Assembly: GCA_030456445.1 (NCBI GenBank)
Contig: JAKDNM010000008.1
Location: 1-59,896 of the forward strand
DNA: 59,896 nt
DNA from: Hyphomicrobiales bacterium
GTDB taxonomy: Bacteria; Pseudomonadota; Alphaproteobacteria; Rhizobiales; Rhizobiaceae
Direction of reading: 5' to 3'
Below, in pieces: positions 1 through 9,007 of this stretch (position 1 is its first letter; every line of letters begins with the position of its first letter). The notes below the pieces were generated by a model. The model saw only the letters and a list, made by a program, of their open reading frames with translations, was not told the DNA's origin and did not search any database. Made by a program: the position numbers and the translations under genes.

Positions 1-19
1 CAAAATTAACGACTGGAAC

Positions 20-420
20 GAGTCTGGAACGAATCGGCGACGAATCAGTGACTCGCGCCCATTCTGGGTTTGTTCACCCCTATATCTAGTCTGGTGAGGA
101 CATTTCGCGGGCATATGCTGAATCGGCCGATGCCGAACTTTGGGTCGACTCTGATGCAAAGGTTAACAGCGCGGATTTGCACCCTTCCTGCAGGGGCTCT
201 CCTGGCACAAGTGTAAGAATTCATTCATGAAAATTGACGAATTCCTACCGTCGCGCATCGCGGATGCCGGAATCGCGTTAACGAACGGACCATAGGCGGA
301 ACAAAGCGGCGACGAATCGCTGATAAGAGGATGTTCCTGTTGCGTTCACTGCCATATCTTGTGTCTTCCACTGCCGGCGCACCGATTGTTCACAGGATAT
401 TCACAGGCTTGTCCACACGC
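20..420. other. Candidate replication origin-like region
   Basis: There is no convincing gene in the first 700 bases. Eight GANTC sites, the CcrM methylation target, lie at 20, 31, 42, 50, 120, 147, 270 and 314; the first three are spaced exactly 11 bp apart. Three DnaA-box-like 9-mers follow in the same orientation: TTGTTCACA (386-394), ATATTCACA (397-405) and TTGTCCACA (409-417). Each differs by one base from TTAT(T/C)CACA, and they are 2-3 bp apart. A further weak match is at 70-78. An AT-richer stretch lies at 211-247. GANTC clusters with DnaA boxes are typical of alphaproteobacterial oriC. The usual neighbour hemE would lie to the left of the window and cannot be seen. It could instead be a DnaA/CcrM-controlled promoter region. 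Confidence 0.42.
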
Positions 421-520
421 CCCGTCAGGCGGTTAACCCTTGCGTGCCGGAGTGGGACAGCTCGACTGGCGGGATTGAAAGACACAGAAGTTCGGCACCG
501 CTCGGTGCAGGCCGAAATTC

Positions 521-663
521 GACCCCCACTCCGTCTCGGCTTCGCTGACCACCTCTTCCCCGCTCGACGGGGAGAGGAAGCGCCAACCGCGCGACCTGGC
601 TCCTTTCCTCGCCCCCACGAAGGTGGGGGAGAGGTGGCGCGCGAAGCGCGACGGAGTGGGGGT
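521..663. repeat. Palindromic intergenic repeat, copy A
   Basis: A roughly 143-bp element starts with ACCCCCACTCCG and ends with the inverted match CGGAGTGGGGGT, so the whole unit is a large inverted repeat. Inside are smaller hairpins (CCCCGCTCGACGGGG and CCCCCACGAAGGTGGGGG) and the frequent phrase GAGAGGTGG. Related full copies lie at 9840-9976 and 48579-48716, and a fragment at 55516-55552. All are intergenic. It resembles the REP-like palindromes scattered through Mesorhizobium-type genomes. Reading frames across it are artefacts. Confidence 0.9.
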
Positions 664-706
664 AACTCCCTCGACCGAAGCATGCCTTCAGGCAGCGGCC
701 ATACGG

Positions 707-1429
707 TCAGCAGAAATACTGCCCGCCATTAGCCGTGATGGTCGACCCGGTGATGAAACCGGCGTCGTCGGAAGCGAGGAAGACCACGCAGCGCCCGATC
801 TCGACCGCCTCTCCCAGCCGGCCGGTCGGGATCTGCGCGATGATGGATTCGCGTACCTTTTCAGGCACCGCCATGACCATGTCGGTGGCGATGTAGCCGG
901 GGCAGATGGCGTTGACGGTGATGCCCGCGCGCGCGCCTTCCTGCGCCAGCGCCTTGGTGAAGCCGAGATCGCCGGCCTTGGAGGCCGAATAATTGGCCTG
1001 GGCGAACTGGCCCTTCTGGCCGTTGATCGAGGAAATGGTGATGACGCGGCCGAATTTGCGCTCGCGCATGCCGTTCCACAGCGGATGCGTCATGTTGAAG
1101 ACGCCGTTCAGGTTGGTGCCGATCACCTCGTTCCACTGCTCGCGCGTCATCTTGTGGAAGGGCGCGTCGCGGGTGATGCCGGCATTGTTGACGAGCACGT
1201 CGACCGGCCCGAGATCGGCTTCGACCTTGCCGATGCCGGCCGCGCAGGCATCGTAGTCGGCGACCGACCATTTATAGACCGGGATACCGGTCTCGGCCTT
1301 GAATTTCTGGGCCGCCTCGTCATTGCCGGCATAGTTTGCGGCGACCTGATAGCCGGCATCCTTCAGAGCAAGGGCGATCGCCGCGCCGATGCCGCGCGAG
1401 CCGCCGGTGACGAGTGCTGTTCTTGCCAT
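707..1429 (-). CDS. phbB: Acetoacetyl-CoA reductase (PHB synthesis)
   Basis: This short-chain dehydrogenase reduces acetoacetyl-CoA to (R)-3-hydroxybutyryl-CoA with NADPH, the second step of polyhydroxybutyrate synthesis in the cytoplasm. The 240-residue protein has the dinucleotide-binding motif TGGSRGIG (8-15), NNAG (81-84) and the catalytic Ser134, Tyr147 and Lys151 (YSASK), and ends in NGGQYFC, typical of PhaB. An ATG 14 codons upstream is possible, but the chosen ATG follows GGGAGGAGGAACCGA, an excellent ribosome-binding site, and matches family N-termini. It lies downstream of phbA on the same strand, with a 101-bp gap holding a palindromic repeat. Confidence 0.96.
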   Translation of the reverse strand: MARTALVTGGSRGIGAAIALALKDAGYQVAANYAGNDEAAQKFKAETGIPVYKWSVADYDACAAGIGKVEADLGPVDVLVNNAGITRDAPFHKMTREQWNEVIGTNLNGVFNMTHPLWNGMRERKFGRVITISSINGQKGQFAQANYSASKAGDLGFTKALAQEGARAGITVNAICPGYIATDMVMAVPEKVRESIIAQIPTGRLGEAVEIGRCVVFLASDDAGFITGSTITANGGQYFC

Positions 1430-1459
1430 TCGGTTCCTCCTCCCTGTTAGCGGCAGGTC

Positions 1460-1518
1460 GGCAGTGGGCATTCGGCCGTCGGGATTATCGGTTCCCTTTT
1501 TGCCGATTGCCTACTGCC
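1460..1518. repeat. Inverted intergenic repeat, GGCAATCGGC family
   Basis: Arms at 1460-1476 and 1502-1518 are complementary at 15 of 17 positions (GGCAGTGGGCATTCGGC against GCCGATTGCCTACTGCC). The element sits in the phbA-phbB gap. A second member of the same family lies at 59011-59107, between the ymdB-like gene and terC. The hairpin may affect mRNA stability between the two PHB genes. Confidence 0.75.
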
Positions 1519-1530
1519 GATTGCCCTTCA

Positions 1531-2718
1531 CTAATTCATCGCTTCCACGCACATCGCCACGCCCATGCCGCCGCCGATGCAGAGCGTTGCGAGGCCTTTC
1601 TTGGCGCCGCGGCGGCGCATCTCGAAGACGAGCGTGTTGAAAATGCGGGTGCCGGACGCGCCAATCGGGTGGCCGATGGCAATCGCCCCGCCGTTGACGT
1701 TGACGAGGTCGGTGTTCCAGCCGAGGTCCTTGTTGACCGCGCAGGCCTGTGCGGCAAACGCTTCGTTGGCCTCGACCAGATCGAGGTCGTCGGCCTTCCA
1801 GCCGGCCTTCTCCAGCGCCTTGCGGGAGGCCGGGATGGGGCCGGTGCCCATGATCTTCGGGTCGACGCCGGCGGTCGCCCAGGAAACGATGCGCACGAGC
1901 GGGGTGACGCCGCGCCGCTTCGCCTCTTCCTCGCTCATCAGCACGACTGCGGCGGCGCCGTCATTGATGCCCGAAGCGTTGGCGGCCGTCACCGTGCCCT
2001 CCTTGTCGAAGGCGGGGCGCAGTTTCTGCATGGCCTCGATCGTCGCGCCGTGGCGGATATATTCGTCCTGGTCGACGACGATGTCGCCCTTTCGGCCCTT
2101 CACCGTGACCGGCACGATCTCGTCCTTGAATTTGCCGGCCTTCTGTGCGGCCTCCGCCTTGTTTTGCGAGGCGACCGCGAACCGGTCCTGGTCGTCGCGG
2201 GTGATCTGGAACTGGCGCGCGACGTTCTCCGCGGTGACGCCCATATGGTAGCCGTTGAAGGCGTCCCACAGCCCGTCCTTGATCATGGTGTCGATCATCT
2301 TGTAGTCGCCCATCTTCACGCCCTGGCGCAGATGCGCGCAATGCGGCGACATGGACATGGATTCCTGGCCGCCGGCGACGATGATCCTGGCGTCGCCGGT
2401 CGCGATCTGCTGCATGCCGACCGCGATGGTCCTCAAGCCCGACCCGCAGACCTGGTTGAGCACCCAGGCGGTGGTCTCCTTGGGCAGGCCGGCCAGGATC
2501 GACGCCTGGCGCGCCGGGTTCTGGCCTTCGCCCGCCGTCAGCACCTGGCCGAAGATCACCTCGTCCACATCCTCGGCCGCGACGCCGGCACGCTCCAGCG
2601 CCCCCTTGATGGCCGTCGCGCCCAGTTCATGCGCAGACACATTGGCGAAAGCGCCGTTGAAGGAACCGACGGGGGTGCGGGCGGCACTCGCGACGACGAT
2701 GGAAGGGGAAGCGCTCAT
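1531..2718 (-). CDS. phbA: Acetyl-CoA acetyltransferase (beta-ketothiolase)
   Basis: This thiolase condenses two acetyl-CoA into acetoacetyl-CoA, the entry step of PHB synthesis, and runs in reverse during PHB use. The 395-residue length is standard. It shows the acyl-accepting Cys91 in [10 protein letters not shown], the GHPIGASG motif with His350 and the C-terminal CIGGGMG motif with Cys380. The ATG at 2718 is preceded by GGAGACGAATA. It is the first gene of the phbAB unit and is divergent from phaR across 280 bp, a common arrangement in rhizobia. Confidence 0.97.
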   Translation of the reverse strand: MSASPSIVVASAARTPVGSFNGAFANVSAHELGATAIKGALERAGVAAEDVDEVIFGQVLTAGEGQNPARQASILAGLPKETTAWVLNQVCGSGLRTIAVGMQQIATGDARIIVAGGQESMSMSPHCAHLRQGVKMGDYKMIDTMIKDGLWDAFNGYHMGVTAENVARQFQITRDDQDRFAVASQNKAEAAQKAGKFKDEIVPVTVKGRKGDIVVDQDEYIRHGATIEAMQKLRPAFDKEGTVTAANASGINDGAAAVVLMSEEEAKRRGVTPLVRIVSWATAGVDPKIMGTGPIPASRKALEKAGWKADDLDLVEANEAFAAQACAVNKDLGWNTDLVNVNGGAIAIGHPIGASGTRIFNTLVFEMRRRGAKKGLATLCIGGGMGVAMCVEAMN

Positions 2719-2742
2719 TATTCGTCTCCGGACAGTTTTTAA

Positions 2743-2757
2743 GGATACAATTTATCC
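2743..2757. promoter_or_regulatory. Inverted repeat upstream of phbA
   Basis: GGATA-caatt-TATCC is a perfect 5-bp dyad 25 bases upstream of the phbA start, in the divergent phbA-phaR region. Its position suits an operator near the phbA promoter. The protein that binds it is unknown. Confidence 0.3.
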
Positions 2758-2878
2758 GATTGCCGTCGATCTTGCCCTTTCCAATCGCCGAGTCAAACGG
2801 GAAACAAGTATGATGGCGGCGCCATGGAACGCGCTTCAGCCGTGATATTGAGAACCCGTCAGGCCGGTTTCGATCGGA

Positions 2879-2930
2879 TGCTGCCTTCCGCACTGCACAA
2901 AACGCTTTCTTTTGCGCGGCATTTGCGCAT
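2879..2930. promoter_or_regulatory. TGC/GCA-rich stretch, possible PhaR site
   Basis: This part of the phbA-phaR intergenic region is dense in TGC and GCA triplets (TGCTGC, GCACTGCAC, TTTGCGC, TTTGCGCA). PhaR repressors of alphaproteobacteria are known to bind TGC-rich, partly palindromic DNA, so this is a plausible autoregulatory site 70-120 bp upstream of phaR. The assignment rests on composition and position only. Confidence 0.3.
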
Positions 2931-2998
2931 ATCCTTGGACCGGAGGCCGTTGTAAGCCGGCGGTTACCAAGCGCGGCCGGCAAGGTGGAGGAATATAA

Positions 2999-3601
2999 AT
3001 GCCCGCGAAGGACGAACCGGTAATCATCAAGAAATACGCGAACCGGCGGCTCTATAATACGGGCACCAGCACCTATGTGACGCTGGAAGACCTGGCGGAA
3101 ATGGTGAAGCGCGGCGAGGAGTTCACCGTACAGGACGCCAAGTCCGGCGAGGACATCACCCACCCCGTCCTGACCCAGATCATCTTCGAACTGGAGAACA
3201 AGGATGGGCAGAACATGCTGCCCGTCTCCTTCCTGCGCCAGCTCATCTCGTTTTACGGCGACCAGATGCAGATGATCGTGCCGAGCTTCCTCGAACAGTC
3301 GATGGCCGCTTTCGCCAAGGAGCAGGAACGCTTCCGCGAGCAGATGAAGTCGACGCTCGGCCAGACGCCGATGGACATGATGAAGATGCCGTCGACGGTG
3401 AAGGCTTTCGAGGAACAGACGCGCCGGAACGTCGAGATCTTCCAGAACGCCATGCGCATGTTCACGCCGTTCCCGACCGCGCCGGGCGCGGCATCCGCTC
3501 CGGAGGCAAAGAAGGAAAAGCCCGACAAGGACAAGGATCTGCAGGAACTGAAGGAGCAGATCGCCGCCATGCAGAAGAAGCTCGATTCAATCGGCGAGTA
3601 G
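2999..3601 (+). CDS. phaR: PHB synthesis regulator PhaR
   Basis: PhaR (AniA-type) is a DNA-binding repressor that also binds PHB granules; it controls phasin and other carbon-flow genes. The 200-residue protein opens with the conserved PHB-accumulation DNA-binding domain (IIKKYANRRLYNT at about 9-21), followed by the PHB-accumulation regulatory domain. The C-terminal 40 residues are charged and Lys/Glu-rich, probably coiled coil. The ribosome-binding site is GGTGGAGGAATATAA before the ATG. Its divergent position from phbAB suggests that it regulates them. Confidence 0.96.
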   Translation: MPAKDEPVIIKKYANRRLYNTGTSTYVTLEDLAEMVKRGEEFTVQDAKSGEDITHPVLTQIIFELENKDGQNMLPVSFLRQLISFYGDQMQMIVPSFLEQSMAAFAKEQERFREQMKSTLGQTPMDMMKMPSTVKAFEEQTRRNVEIFQNAMRMFTPFPTAPGAASAPEAKKEKPDKDKDLQELKEQIAAMQKKLDSIGE

Positions 3602-3609
3602 TCTTTCCG

Positions 3610-3999
3610 CTACCAGCCGAGCGCCAGCCCGTCCTTGCGCGGATCGGAGCCGCCGACGAGGAATCCCGTCTTCCGGTCGATGACGATCATCTGGCCGCCG
3701 CCGAGCGGTGAGGGGACCGGCCGCACGGCGTGGCCTCTTCTTCGCAGCGCCTCGCGCGATGCGGCATCGATCCCGTCTTCCACTTCGACCGTACCGTCGG
3801 CACCCCAGAACAAACGCGCATCGTCGATTGCGGCCTGCGGATCCATGCCGTGATCGATAAGGTTGGAGAAGACATGGGCGTGGCCGAGCGGCTGGTAGGC
3901 GCCGCCCATCACCCCGAAGGAAACCGCGGGCTTGCCGTCCTGGAGCATGTCTCCCGAAAGGGACCAGGGTTTCGGGATGAAGACATGCGTAAAAATCAA
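3610..3999 (-). pseudogene. Gamma-glutamyltranspeptidase C-terminal remnant
   Basis: The 129 codons match only the last quarter of gamma-glutamyltransferase (small-subunit end): the SFGVMGGAYQPLGHAH motif, the DPQAAIDDARLFW segment and a terminal glycine-rich strand. A full enzyme has about 530-580 residues, including the autoprocessing Thr and the gamma-glutamyl-binding region; none of that is present. An in-frame TAA lies at 4003-4005, directly upstream, ending the neighbouring gene in the same frame. The only start is a TTG at 3999 without a good ribosome-binding site. It is almost certainly a decayed relic left by a deletion. Confidence 0.85.
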
Positions 4000-4002
4000 A
4001 CC

Positions 4003-4401
4003 TTAATGCAGGTTGACGTCTCTCCCGGCGGAACGGATCGAGACGGTGAAGCCGGCGAGCACGTCTACCAGCGAGATCACCATGACGGTGAAGAAGACGG
4101 AGTGCTCGGCGCCGGGAACGAGGAGGAATTCAATCAGGAAGGCGACGAAGAGCGCGGTGGAAAGGATGTGGTCGACGATCGAGGCGTTGGACGTGCCGGT
4201 CGATTTGACGATCTCGACGAAGAGCAACACCAGCGCGAAGGCGATGAGGATGTCGCCGAGCGTCATTGTCCACATGCCGCCGGAAAGCATGGTGACGGAG
4301 AAGATTTCGTCGTGCCACGGATCGCCTGCGCTACCGAAAACTCCGATCAGCGCAAGATTGTAGAGGATGAAAGGAAGGATCAGGAGGGGTATCTGTCGCA
4401 A
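4003..4401 (-). CDS. Conserved membrane protein, unknown function
   Basis: I do not recognise a function. The protein (132 residues from the chosen start) has about four hydrophobic segments: near the N-terminus (IPLLILPFILYNLALIGVF), then MWTMTLGDILIAFALVLLFVE, ILSTALFVAFLIEFLLV and VFFTVMVISLVDVLAGF. The likely start is the TTG at 4401, because GGAGG lies 8 bases before it; an ATG at 4479 would add 26 non-conserved-looking residues and has no Shine-Dalgarno. It stops four bases before the gamma-glutamyltranspeptidase remnant. Confidence 0.7.
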   Translation of the reverse strand: MRQIPLLILPFILYNLALIGVFGSAGDPWHDEIFSVTMLSGGMWTMTLGDILIAFALVLLFVEIVKSTGTSNASIVDHILSTALFVAFLIEFLLVPGAEHSVFFTVMVISLVDVLAGFTVSIRSAGRDVNLH

Positions 4402-4492
4402 CGCGCCGGCCTCCGGGCAAGTGGTTAACGTCTTGATCCTCTGATCTGTAGAAGGCCAATGCGGCCGGGCGTCAAGCATTTTGACGCCGAAA

Positions 4493-4521
4493 GCAAAAAG
4501 ACCGGCACGGAGCCGGTCTTT
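4493..4521 (-). terminator. Rho-independent terminator of rpmF
   Basis: Arms AAAGACCGGC (4497-4506) and GCCGGTCTTT (4512-4521) form a perfect 10-bp stem with a 5-base loop. Read on the minus strand, the stem ends in TTTTTGC. It lies 28 bases downstream of the rpmF stop. Confidence 0.88.
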
Positions 4522-4549
4522 CGGTCATCGGAATTGATCGAAGGATCGA

Positions 4550-4732
4550 TCAGCTTTCCTTCGGCTCCAGCACCTGCCGGCCGCGATACATGCCGGTCTT
4601 CAGGTCGATGTGATGCGGGCGGCGCATTTCGCCCGAATTCTTGTCCTCGACATAAGTCGGCGCCTTGAGCGCATCCGCCGAGCGGCGCATGCCGCGCTTC
4701 GACGGGGAAGTCTTTCGTTTTGGTACGGCCAT
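4550..4732 (-). CDS. rpmF: 50S ribosomal protein L32
   Basis: This is the 60-residue large-subunit protein L32. It starts [18 protein letters not shown], the family signature. The central part lacks the Cys pairs of zinc-binding L32, so it is the cysteine-free form usual in alphaproteobacteria. The longer frame upstream is not conserved and the chosen ATG is the family start. It appears to be monocistronic, with its own strong terminator. Confidence 0.97.
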   Translation of the reverse strand: MAVPKRKTSPSKRGMRRSADALKAPTYVEDKNSGEMRRPHHIDLKTGMYRGRQVLEPKES

Positions 4733-4882
4733 CGTGGTCTCCGCTTGTCGTAAAAGCCCCGCCCGCGCCCTTGCCGAAGGGCGCCGGAAGCGTGGCCTTA
4801 AAATGAAAGTCGCGTGCCTATACACGGCTGTTGTCGTTTTGGCCAGTATCGGGCACGAAAAAAGTGCTCCGCCGGCTGCCGC

Positions 4883-5623
4883 TCATTGCAGACATTTGAC
4901 GTAGTCGCCGGAGCGGGCGGTGCGTCGCAGAATGAGAGAGGCGAGACGGCGCAGCCCGAGGTCGGGATGGGCGGGATGCCGGTGGTACGGATTGGGAAGC
5001 GTGACCGCCAGAAGCGCGCCCTGCCGTGCGCTCAACTTGCTCGCCGAGCGCTTGAAATGATACTGCGCGGCGGCTTCCGCGCCGTAGATGCCCGGCCCCC
5101 ATTCGACGATGTTGAGGTATATCTCCATGATGCGCCGCTTGGATAGGATGGCGTCGAAATAGAGCGCCAGCGGAGCCTCCAGCACCTTGCGGATGAAGGA
5201 CCGTCCCTGCCACAGGAAGAGGTTCTTCACCGACTGCATGGTGATAGTGGAGGCGCCGCGCGTCTCCTCGCCGGCGAGCGCGTCGTCTATCACGGCGTTG
5301 AGTTCGCCCCAATCAATGCCGTCATGCCGGCAGAACTGCCCGTCCTCGGACATGACGACCGCATAGGCAAGATGCGGCGAGATTTCGTCGAGCGGCACCC
5401 AGCGGCGGTCATAGCCCTTGCCCGTCACGAGATCCTTCAGCATCAGCGTGGAGACCGGATGCACCGAGGGAATAGCATAGACGAATGTCAGACAAGCCGG
5501 GATCGCCGCTACGACAATCACCACGACGACAAGCCGCCTCAGCCATTTCCGCAGGCCGCTCGATGTCCGCCCCCCTTGGGCCTGCCTCCGCCGGCGGCGC
5601 ATTCCTGTACGATAGGCTGCCAT
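4883..5623 (-). CDS. mtgA: Monofunctional peptidoglycan glycosyltransferase
   Basis: MtgA polymerises lipid II into glycan strands at the inner membrane. The 246-residue protein has an Arg-rich cytoplasmic tail, one membrane anchor (about residues 29-50, [20 protein letters not shown]) and a GT51 domain with the catalytic-Glu motif [14 protein letters not shown], then [16 protein letters not shown] and [15 protein letters not shown]. The start at 5623 is preceded by GGAAG at a long spacing; alternatives are 5602 and 5686. It is divergent from the prenyl synthase gene. Confidence 0.93.
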   Translation of the reverse strand: MAAYRTGMRRRRRQAQGGRTSSGLRKWLRRLVVVVIVVAAIPACLTFVYAIPSVHPVSTLMLKDLVTGKGYDRRWVPLDEISPHLAYAVVMSEDGQFCRHDGIDWGELNAVIDDALAGEETRGASTITMQSVKNLFLWQGRSFIRKVLEAPLALYFDAILSKRRIMEIYLNIVEWGPGIYGAEAAAQYHFKRSASKLSARQGALLAVTLPNPYHRHPAHPDLGLRRLASLILRRTARSGDYVKCLQ

Positions 5624-5769
5624 GCCCGGCTTTTGCTTCCGTTGCGTTTGGTCAAAGGCGTTATGCGGCGCTCGTCCATCCGACATAAAGGGCAATCGCA
5701 GGACGCGCAACGGCTGGCCGGGCGGCTCTCTCTTGACCCCGGCGCCAATTGCCGCCATCGCTCGCCGCC

Positions 5770-6687
5770 ATGAAGACGAATTCCGATGTTCCCTTCGAAA
5801 TGGTGCTGGCGGCGCGCGCCGCCGAGGTCGAGGCGCTCATGCGGCGGCTTCTGGACGGACGCCAGCTCGCCGGTGAGATCGTGCGGCCGCCGCGTCTCAT
5901 GCAGGCGATCCGGCATGGCGCGCTGAGCGGCGGCAAGAGACTGCGGCCCTTCCTGGTCATCGAAAGCGCGGCGTTGTTCTCGGCGGACGGAGAGGCGGCG
6001 TTGCGTGTCGCCGCAGCGCTCGAATGCATCCATTGCTATTCGCTCATCCATGACGATCTGCCGGCCATGGATAACGACGATCTGAGGCGTGGCCTGCCGA
6101 CCGTCCACAAGGCGTTCGACCAGGCGACCGCCATCCTCGCCGGCGACAGCCTGTTGACCGAGGCCTTCGCAATCCTCGCGGATGAGGAGACGGCTCTTGC
6201 CCCTGAACGCAAGGTGGCGCTGGTTGCCGCCCTTGCCGCCGCAGCCGGAGCCGGCGGGATGGCGGGCGGGCAGGCGCTCGATCTCGAAGCCGAACACCAT
6301 GCACCGGACGAAGCTGGCATCGTGACGCTGCAGGCGATGAAGACCGGCGCGCTGATCCGTTTTGCGGCGGAATCGGGCGTGATCATTGCCGGAGCTTCGG
6401 CCGATGACCGCGAACGGCTTTCAAGCTTCGGCTCGGCGATCGGGCTGGCCTTCCAGCTTGCCGACGATCTGCTCGACCTGACGTCGGATGCGGAGACGAT
6501 GGGCAAGGCCACCGGCAAGGATGCCGGCCGGGGCAAGGCGACGCTTGCCGCGCTCCACGGCGTCGACTGGACGCGCCGGCAGCTTGCCGGGTTGGTGGCG
6601 CAGGCGAACGATCTGCTCGAGCCTTATGGCGAGGCGGCGGACACGCTGCGCGCCGCCGCGCGATTCGTCGCGGAACGGCAAAGCTGA
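5770..6687 (+). CDS. ispA: Polyprenyl (farnesyl/geranylgeranyl) diphosphate synthase
   Basis: This enzyme condenses isopentenyl diphosphate with allylic diphosphates to make C15-C20 prenyl chains for quinones, carotenoids or undecaprenyl precursors. The 305-residue protein has GGKRLRP (54-60), the first Asp-rich motif DDLPAMD (95-101) and the second, DDLLD (about 236-240). The short spacing in the first motif (DDxxxxD) is the bacterial FPP synthase type. Exact chain length cannot be read from the sequence. ispG, also an isoprenoid gene, lies 0.9 kb away on the other strand. Confidence 0.92.
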   Translation: MKTNSDVPFEMVLAARAAEVEALMRRLLDGRQLAGEIVRPPRLMQAIRHGALSGGKRLRPFLVIESAALFSADGEAALRVAAALECIHCYSLIHDDLPAMDNDDLRRGLPTVHKAFDQATAILAGDSLLTEAFAILADEETALAPERKVALVAALAAAAGAGGMAGGQALDLEAEHHAPDEAGIVTLQAMKTGALIRFAAESGVIIAGASADDRERLSSFGSAIGLAFQLADDLLDLTSDAETMGKATGKDAGRGKATLAALHGVDWTRRQLAGLVAQANDLLEPYGEAADTLRAAARFVAERQS

Positions 6688-6695
6688 GCAGCGTC

Positions 6696-7583
6696 CTACC
6701 GGTTTCTCAAAACCACGCAGGCGCCGCCGACACCGCGCAATTTCGTGCAGATTTCGTTTGCCGTCTTGCGGTCGCCCGCGCCGATGCGAACGGCATAGAT
6801 GCCGCGTCTTCCGATGGCCGAGCGGACCCGGCTGACGACGGGATCGTAGCCGGCCAGAAGCTTCGGGAAGCGGTTGCGCACGCGCTGCCAGTGCCGGATG
6901 GCGAAGGAGCGGCGGAAATTGCCGGCGACCTGGATACCCCATGGCTTCACGATGACCGAAGACATCGGCACAGTGGTACGCAGGACGACGGGCAGGTCGC
7001 GGCAGGCGCGGTCGAAGCCTTTCCCCGGCTCCAGCAGCCGGCTCGTCGCCCGGTGGGAGCGATCCGTGAAATTGTCGGCCGGCTCGCCCAGGATATCGAG
7101 GACGTAATCCTCCGTCTCGATCGGCAGGAAGCCGCCCGAGGCAAGCCAGCGTGAAACGCGGCTTTCGCCGGCATTGTAGGCGGCCGCGGCGAGGCCGAGA
7201 TTGCCGAAGGAGCGTCTCAAATCGGAGAGATAGGCGGCGGAGGCGGGGATCGCCTGCCCGATGTCGAAGGAATCCTCCAGGCCGCGCAGCTTCGCGGTGC
7301 TGGGCATGAACTGTGCGATGCCCTCCGCGCCGGCGGGGCTGACGGCATCGGCGTCGAAGCGGCTTTCCTTCCAGATCAGCCGCGCCAGGAAATCGCGCGG
7401 CAGGCGATGCACATCCGCCTGGGTGGCGATCAATGCGCAGACGCGGTCGATGCCGTTGCCAGCCGGCTTCTCCGGCGTTCCGGATTCGGCCCGCGCGGCG
7501 CCCAGCGACGCCACCAAGGCGAGGGCGCCGGCGGCAATCGCGACGGTGTGTCGGAGCCTACTCCGCCGCCTCGGTGCGGCCAT
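6696..7583 (-). CDS. Periplasmic lytic transglycosylase with SPOR-like end
   Basis: The 295-residue protein begins with a signal peptide (Arg-rich start, then [21 protein letters not shown], probable cleavage after ARA). The SLT domain carries the catalytic Glu in [20 protein letters not shown], followed by QFMP and [15 protein letters not shown]. It cleaves murein glycan to 1,6-anhydro products. The last 35 residues ([20 protein letters not shown]) resemble a SPOR-type peptidoglycan-binding strand. The start lies inside the ispG 3' end; 7604 is an alternative with GGTGG upstream. The two genes are probably cotranscribed. Confidence 0.88.
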   Translation of the reverse strand: MAAPRRRSRLRHTVAIAAGALALVASLGAARAESGTPEKPAGNGIDRVCALIATQADVHRLPRDFLARLIWKESRFDADAVSPAGAEGIAQFMPSTAKLRGLEDSFDIGQAIPASAAYLSDLRRSFGNLGLAAAAYNAGESRVSRWLASGGFLPIETEDYVLDILGEPADNFTDRSHRATSRLLEPGKGFDRACRDLPVVLRTTVPMSSVIVKPWGIQVAGNFRRSFAIRHWQRVRNRFPKLLAGYDPVVSRVRSAIGRRGIYAVRIGAGDRKTANEICTKLRGVGGACVVLRNR

Positions 7584-8811
7584 GCCCGAACCGTTGTTCG
7601 ACATAGTCGGCCACCATTTTCTGGAATTCCTCGGCGATGCCCGGCCCGCGCAGGGTCGCGGCCTTGCGCCCATCGATGAAGACCGGCGCGGAAGGTGTCT
7701 CGCCGGTGCCCGGGAGCGAGATACCGATATCGGCATGCTTGGATTCGCCGGGACCGTTGACGATGCAGCCCATGACGGCGACCTTCAGCTCCTCGACGCC
7801 CGGATAGCGCTCGCGCCAGAGCGGCATGTTTACCCGCAGATCGTCCTCGATCTTCTTTGCCAGTTCCTGGAAGACGGTCGAGGTGGTGCGGCCGCAACCC
7901 GGGCAGGCCGCGACGACCGGTACGAACTGGCGGAAGCCCATGGTCTGGAGAAGTTCCTGTGCCACCTGCACCTCACGCGTGCGGTCGCCGCCGGGTTCGG
8001 GCGTGAGCGAGATGCGGATCGTGTCGCCTATCCCCTGCTGCAGGAGGATAGCAAGAGCGGCGGAAGAGGCGACGATGCCCTTCGAGCCCATGCCGGCTTC
8101 GGTGAGGCCCAGATGCAGCGCATGGTCGGAACGCTTTGCCAGTTCCGCATAGACGGCGATCAGGTCCTGAACCTGGCTGACTTTGGCCGAGAGGATGATC
8201 CTGTCGCGACCAAGGCCGATCTCCTCGGCAAGCTCGGCCGAGAGCAGGGCGGACTGTACGATCGCCTCGCGCGTCACTTCCTGCGCCGTCAGCGGCGAAC
8301 CCTTCTTCTGGTTCTCGTCCATCAGGCGGGTCAGGAGTTCCTGGTCGAGCGAGCCCCAGTTGACGCCGATTCTCACCGGCTTCTCGTGGCGGATCGCGGT
8401 CTCGACGATGGCGCCGAACTGGCGGTCGCGCTTTTCGCGGAAGCCGACATTGCCCGGATTGATGCGATACTTCGCCAGTGCCTCTGCACAGGCCGGATAG
8501 TCGGCGAGAAGCTTATGGCCGATATAGTGGAAATCGCCGATCAGCGGCACGTCGACGCCGAGCCTGACCAGCCGATCGCGGATGCGCGGCACGGCGGCGG
8601 CGCTTTCCGGCCGGTCGACCGTGATGCGGACGAGTTCCGAGCCGGCGCGATGCAGCGCCGCTACCTGAGCGACGGTGGAATCGACGTCCGCCGTATCGGT
8701 ATTGGTCATCGACTGGACGACGACCGGCGCGTCGCCGCCAACCTTGACGCCGCCGACATCGACGGCGACGGACGCCCTGCGCGCAAGGGGAGAAGCGAGA
8801 TAGGCTGTCAT
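7558..8811 (-). CDS. ispG: 4-hydroxy-3-methylbut-2-enyl diphosphate synthase
   Basis: IspG converts methylerythritol cyclodiphosphate to HMBPP in the MEP isoprenoid pathway, using a 4Fe-4S cluster. The 417-residue protein has the TIM-barrel start ([19 protein letters not shown]), the NPGNVG motif and the C-terminal cluster ligands in ACPGCGRT and [13 protein letters not shown]. Length and motif order are standard. Its last 26 bases overlap the lytic transglycosylase start. It is divergent from bdhA. Confidence 0.97.
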   Translation of the reverse strand: MTAYLASPLARRASVAVDVGGVKVGGDAPVVVQSMTNTDTADVDSTVAQVAALHRAGSELVRITVDRPESAAAVPRIRDRLVRLGVDVPLIGDFHYIGHKLLADYPACAEALAKYRINPGNVGFREKRDRQFGAIVETAIRHEKPVRIGVNWGSLDQELLTRLMDENQKKGSPLTAQEVTREAIVQSALLSAELAEEIGLGRDRIILSAKVSQVQDLIAVYAELAKRSDHALHLGLTEAGMGSKGIVASSAALAILLQQGIGDTIRISLTPEPGGDRTREVQVAQELLQTMGFRQFVPVVAACPGCGRTTSTVFQELAKKIEDDLRVNMPLWRERYPGVEELKVAVMGCIVNGPGESKHADIGISLPGTGETPSAPVFIDGRKAATLRGPGIAEEFQKMVADYVEQRFGHGRTEAAE

Positions 8812-8932
8812 TTCAAGTTCCAGATTTCCGGCATCTGTCGAGATATTTTCACAATGCTGCAGCCGGCTTTGACGTGACGCAGGGCGGGCCGCGTGTCAAC
8901 TCTCGTGGCGTCGCACCCGTATCGATGCGATG

Positions 8933-8961
8933 TTGACGCCGCCGTGACGGCGGGCCTATTC
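8933..8961 (+). promoter_or_regulatory. Candidate bdhA promoter with internal palindrome
   Basis: TTGACG (8933-8938) and CTATTC (8956-8961) are separated by 17 bases, a good sigma-70 spacing for an alphaproteobacterium, 46 bases upstream of the bdhA ATG. The spacer contains a perfect palindrome, CCGCCG-tga-CGGCGG (8939-8953), well placed for a repressor to block RNA polymerase. Confidence 0.5.
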
Positions 8962-9007
8962 CAACCCTGCTGCAATGCAAGATTTCGTGCCACGGAAGGA
9001 TCGCGCC

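Noticed and set aside
331-732. Small frame of 133 codons near the window start
   Set aside because: It crosses the DnaA-box-like cluster and the palindromic repeat, has no ribosome-binding site and no protein-like composition.
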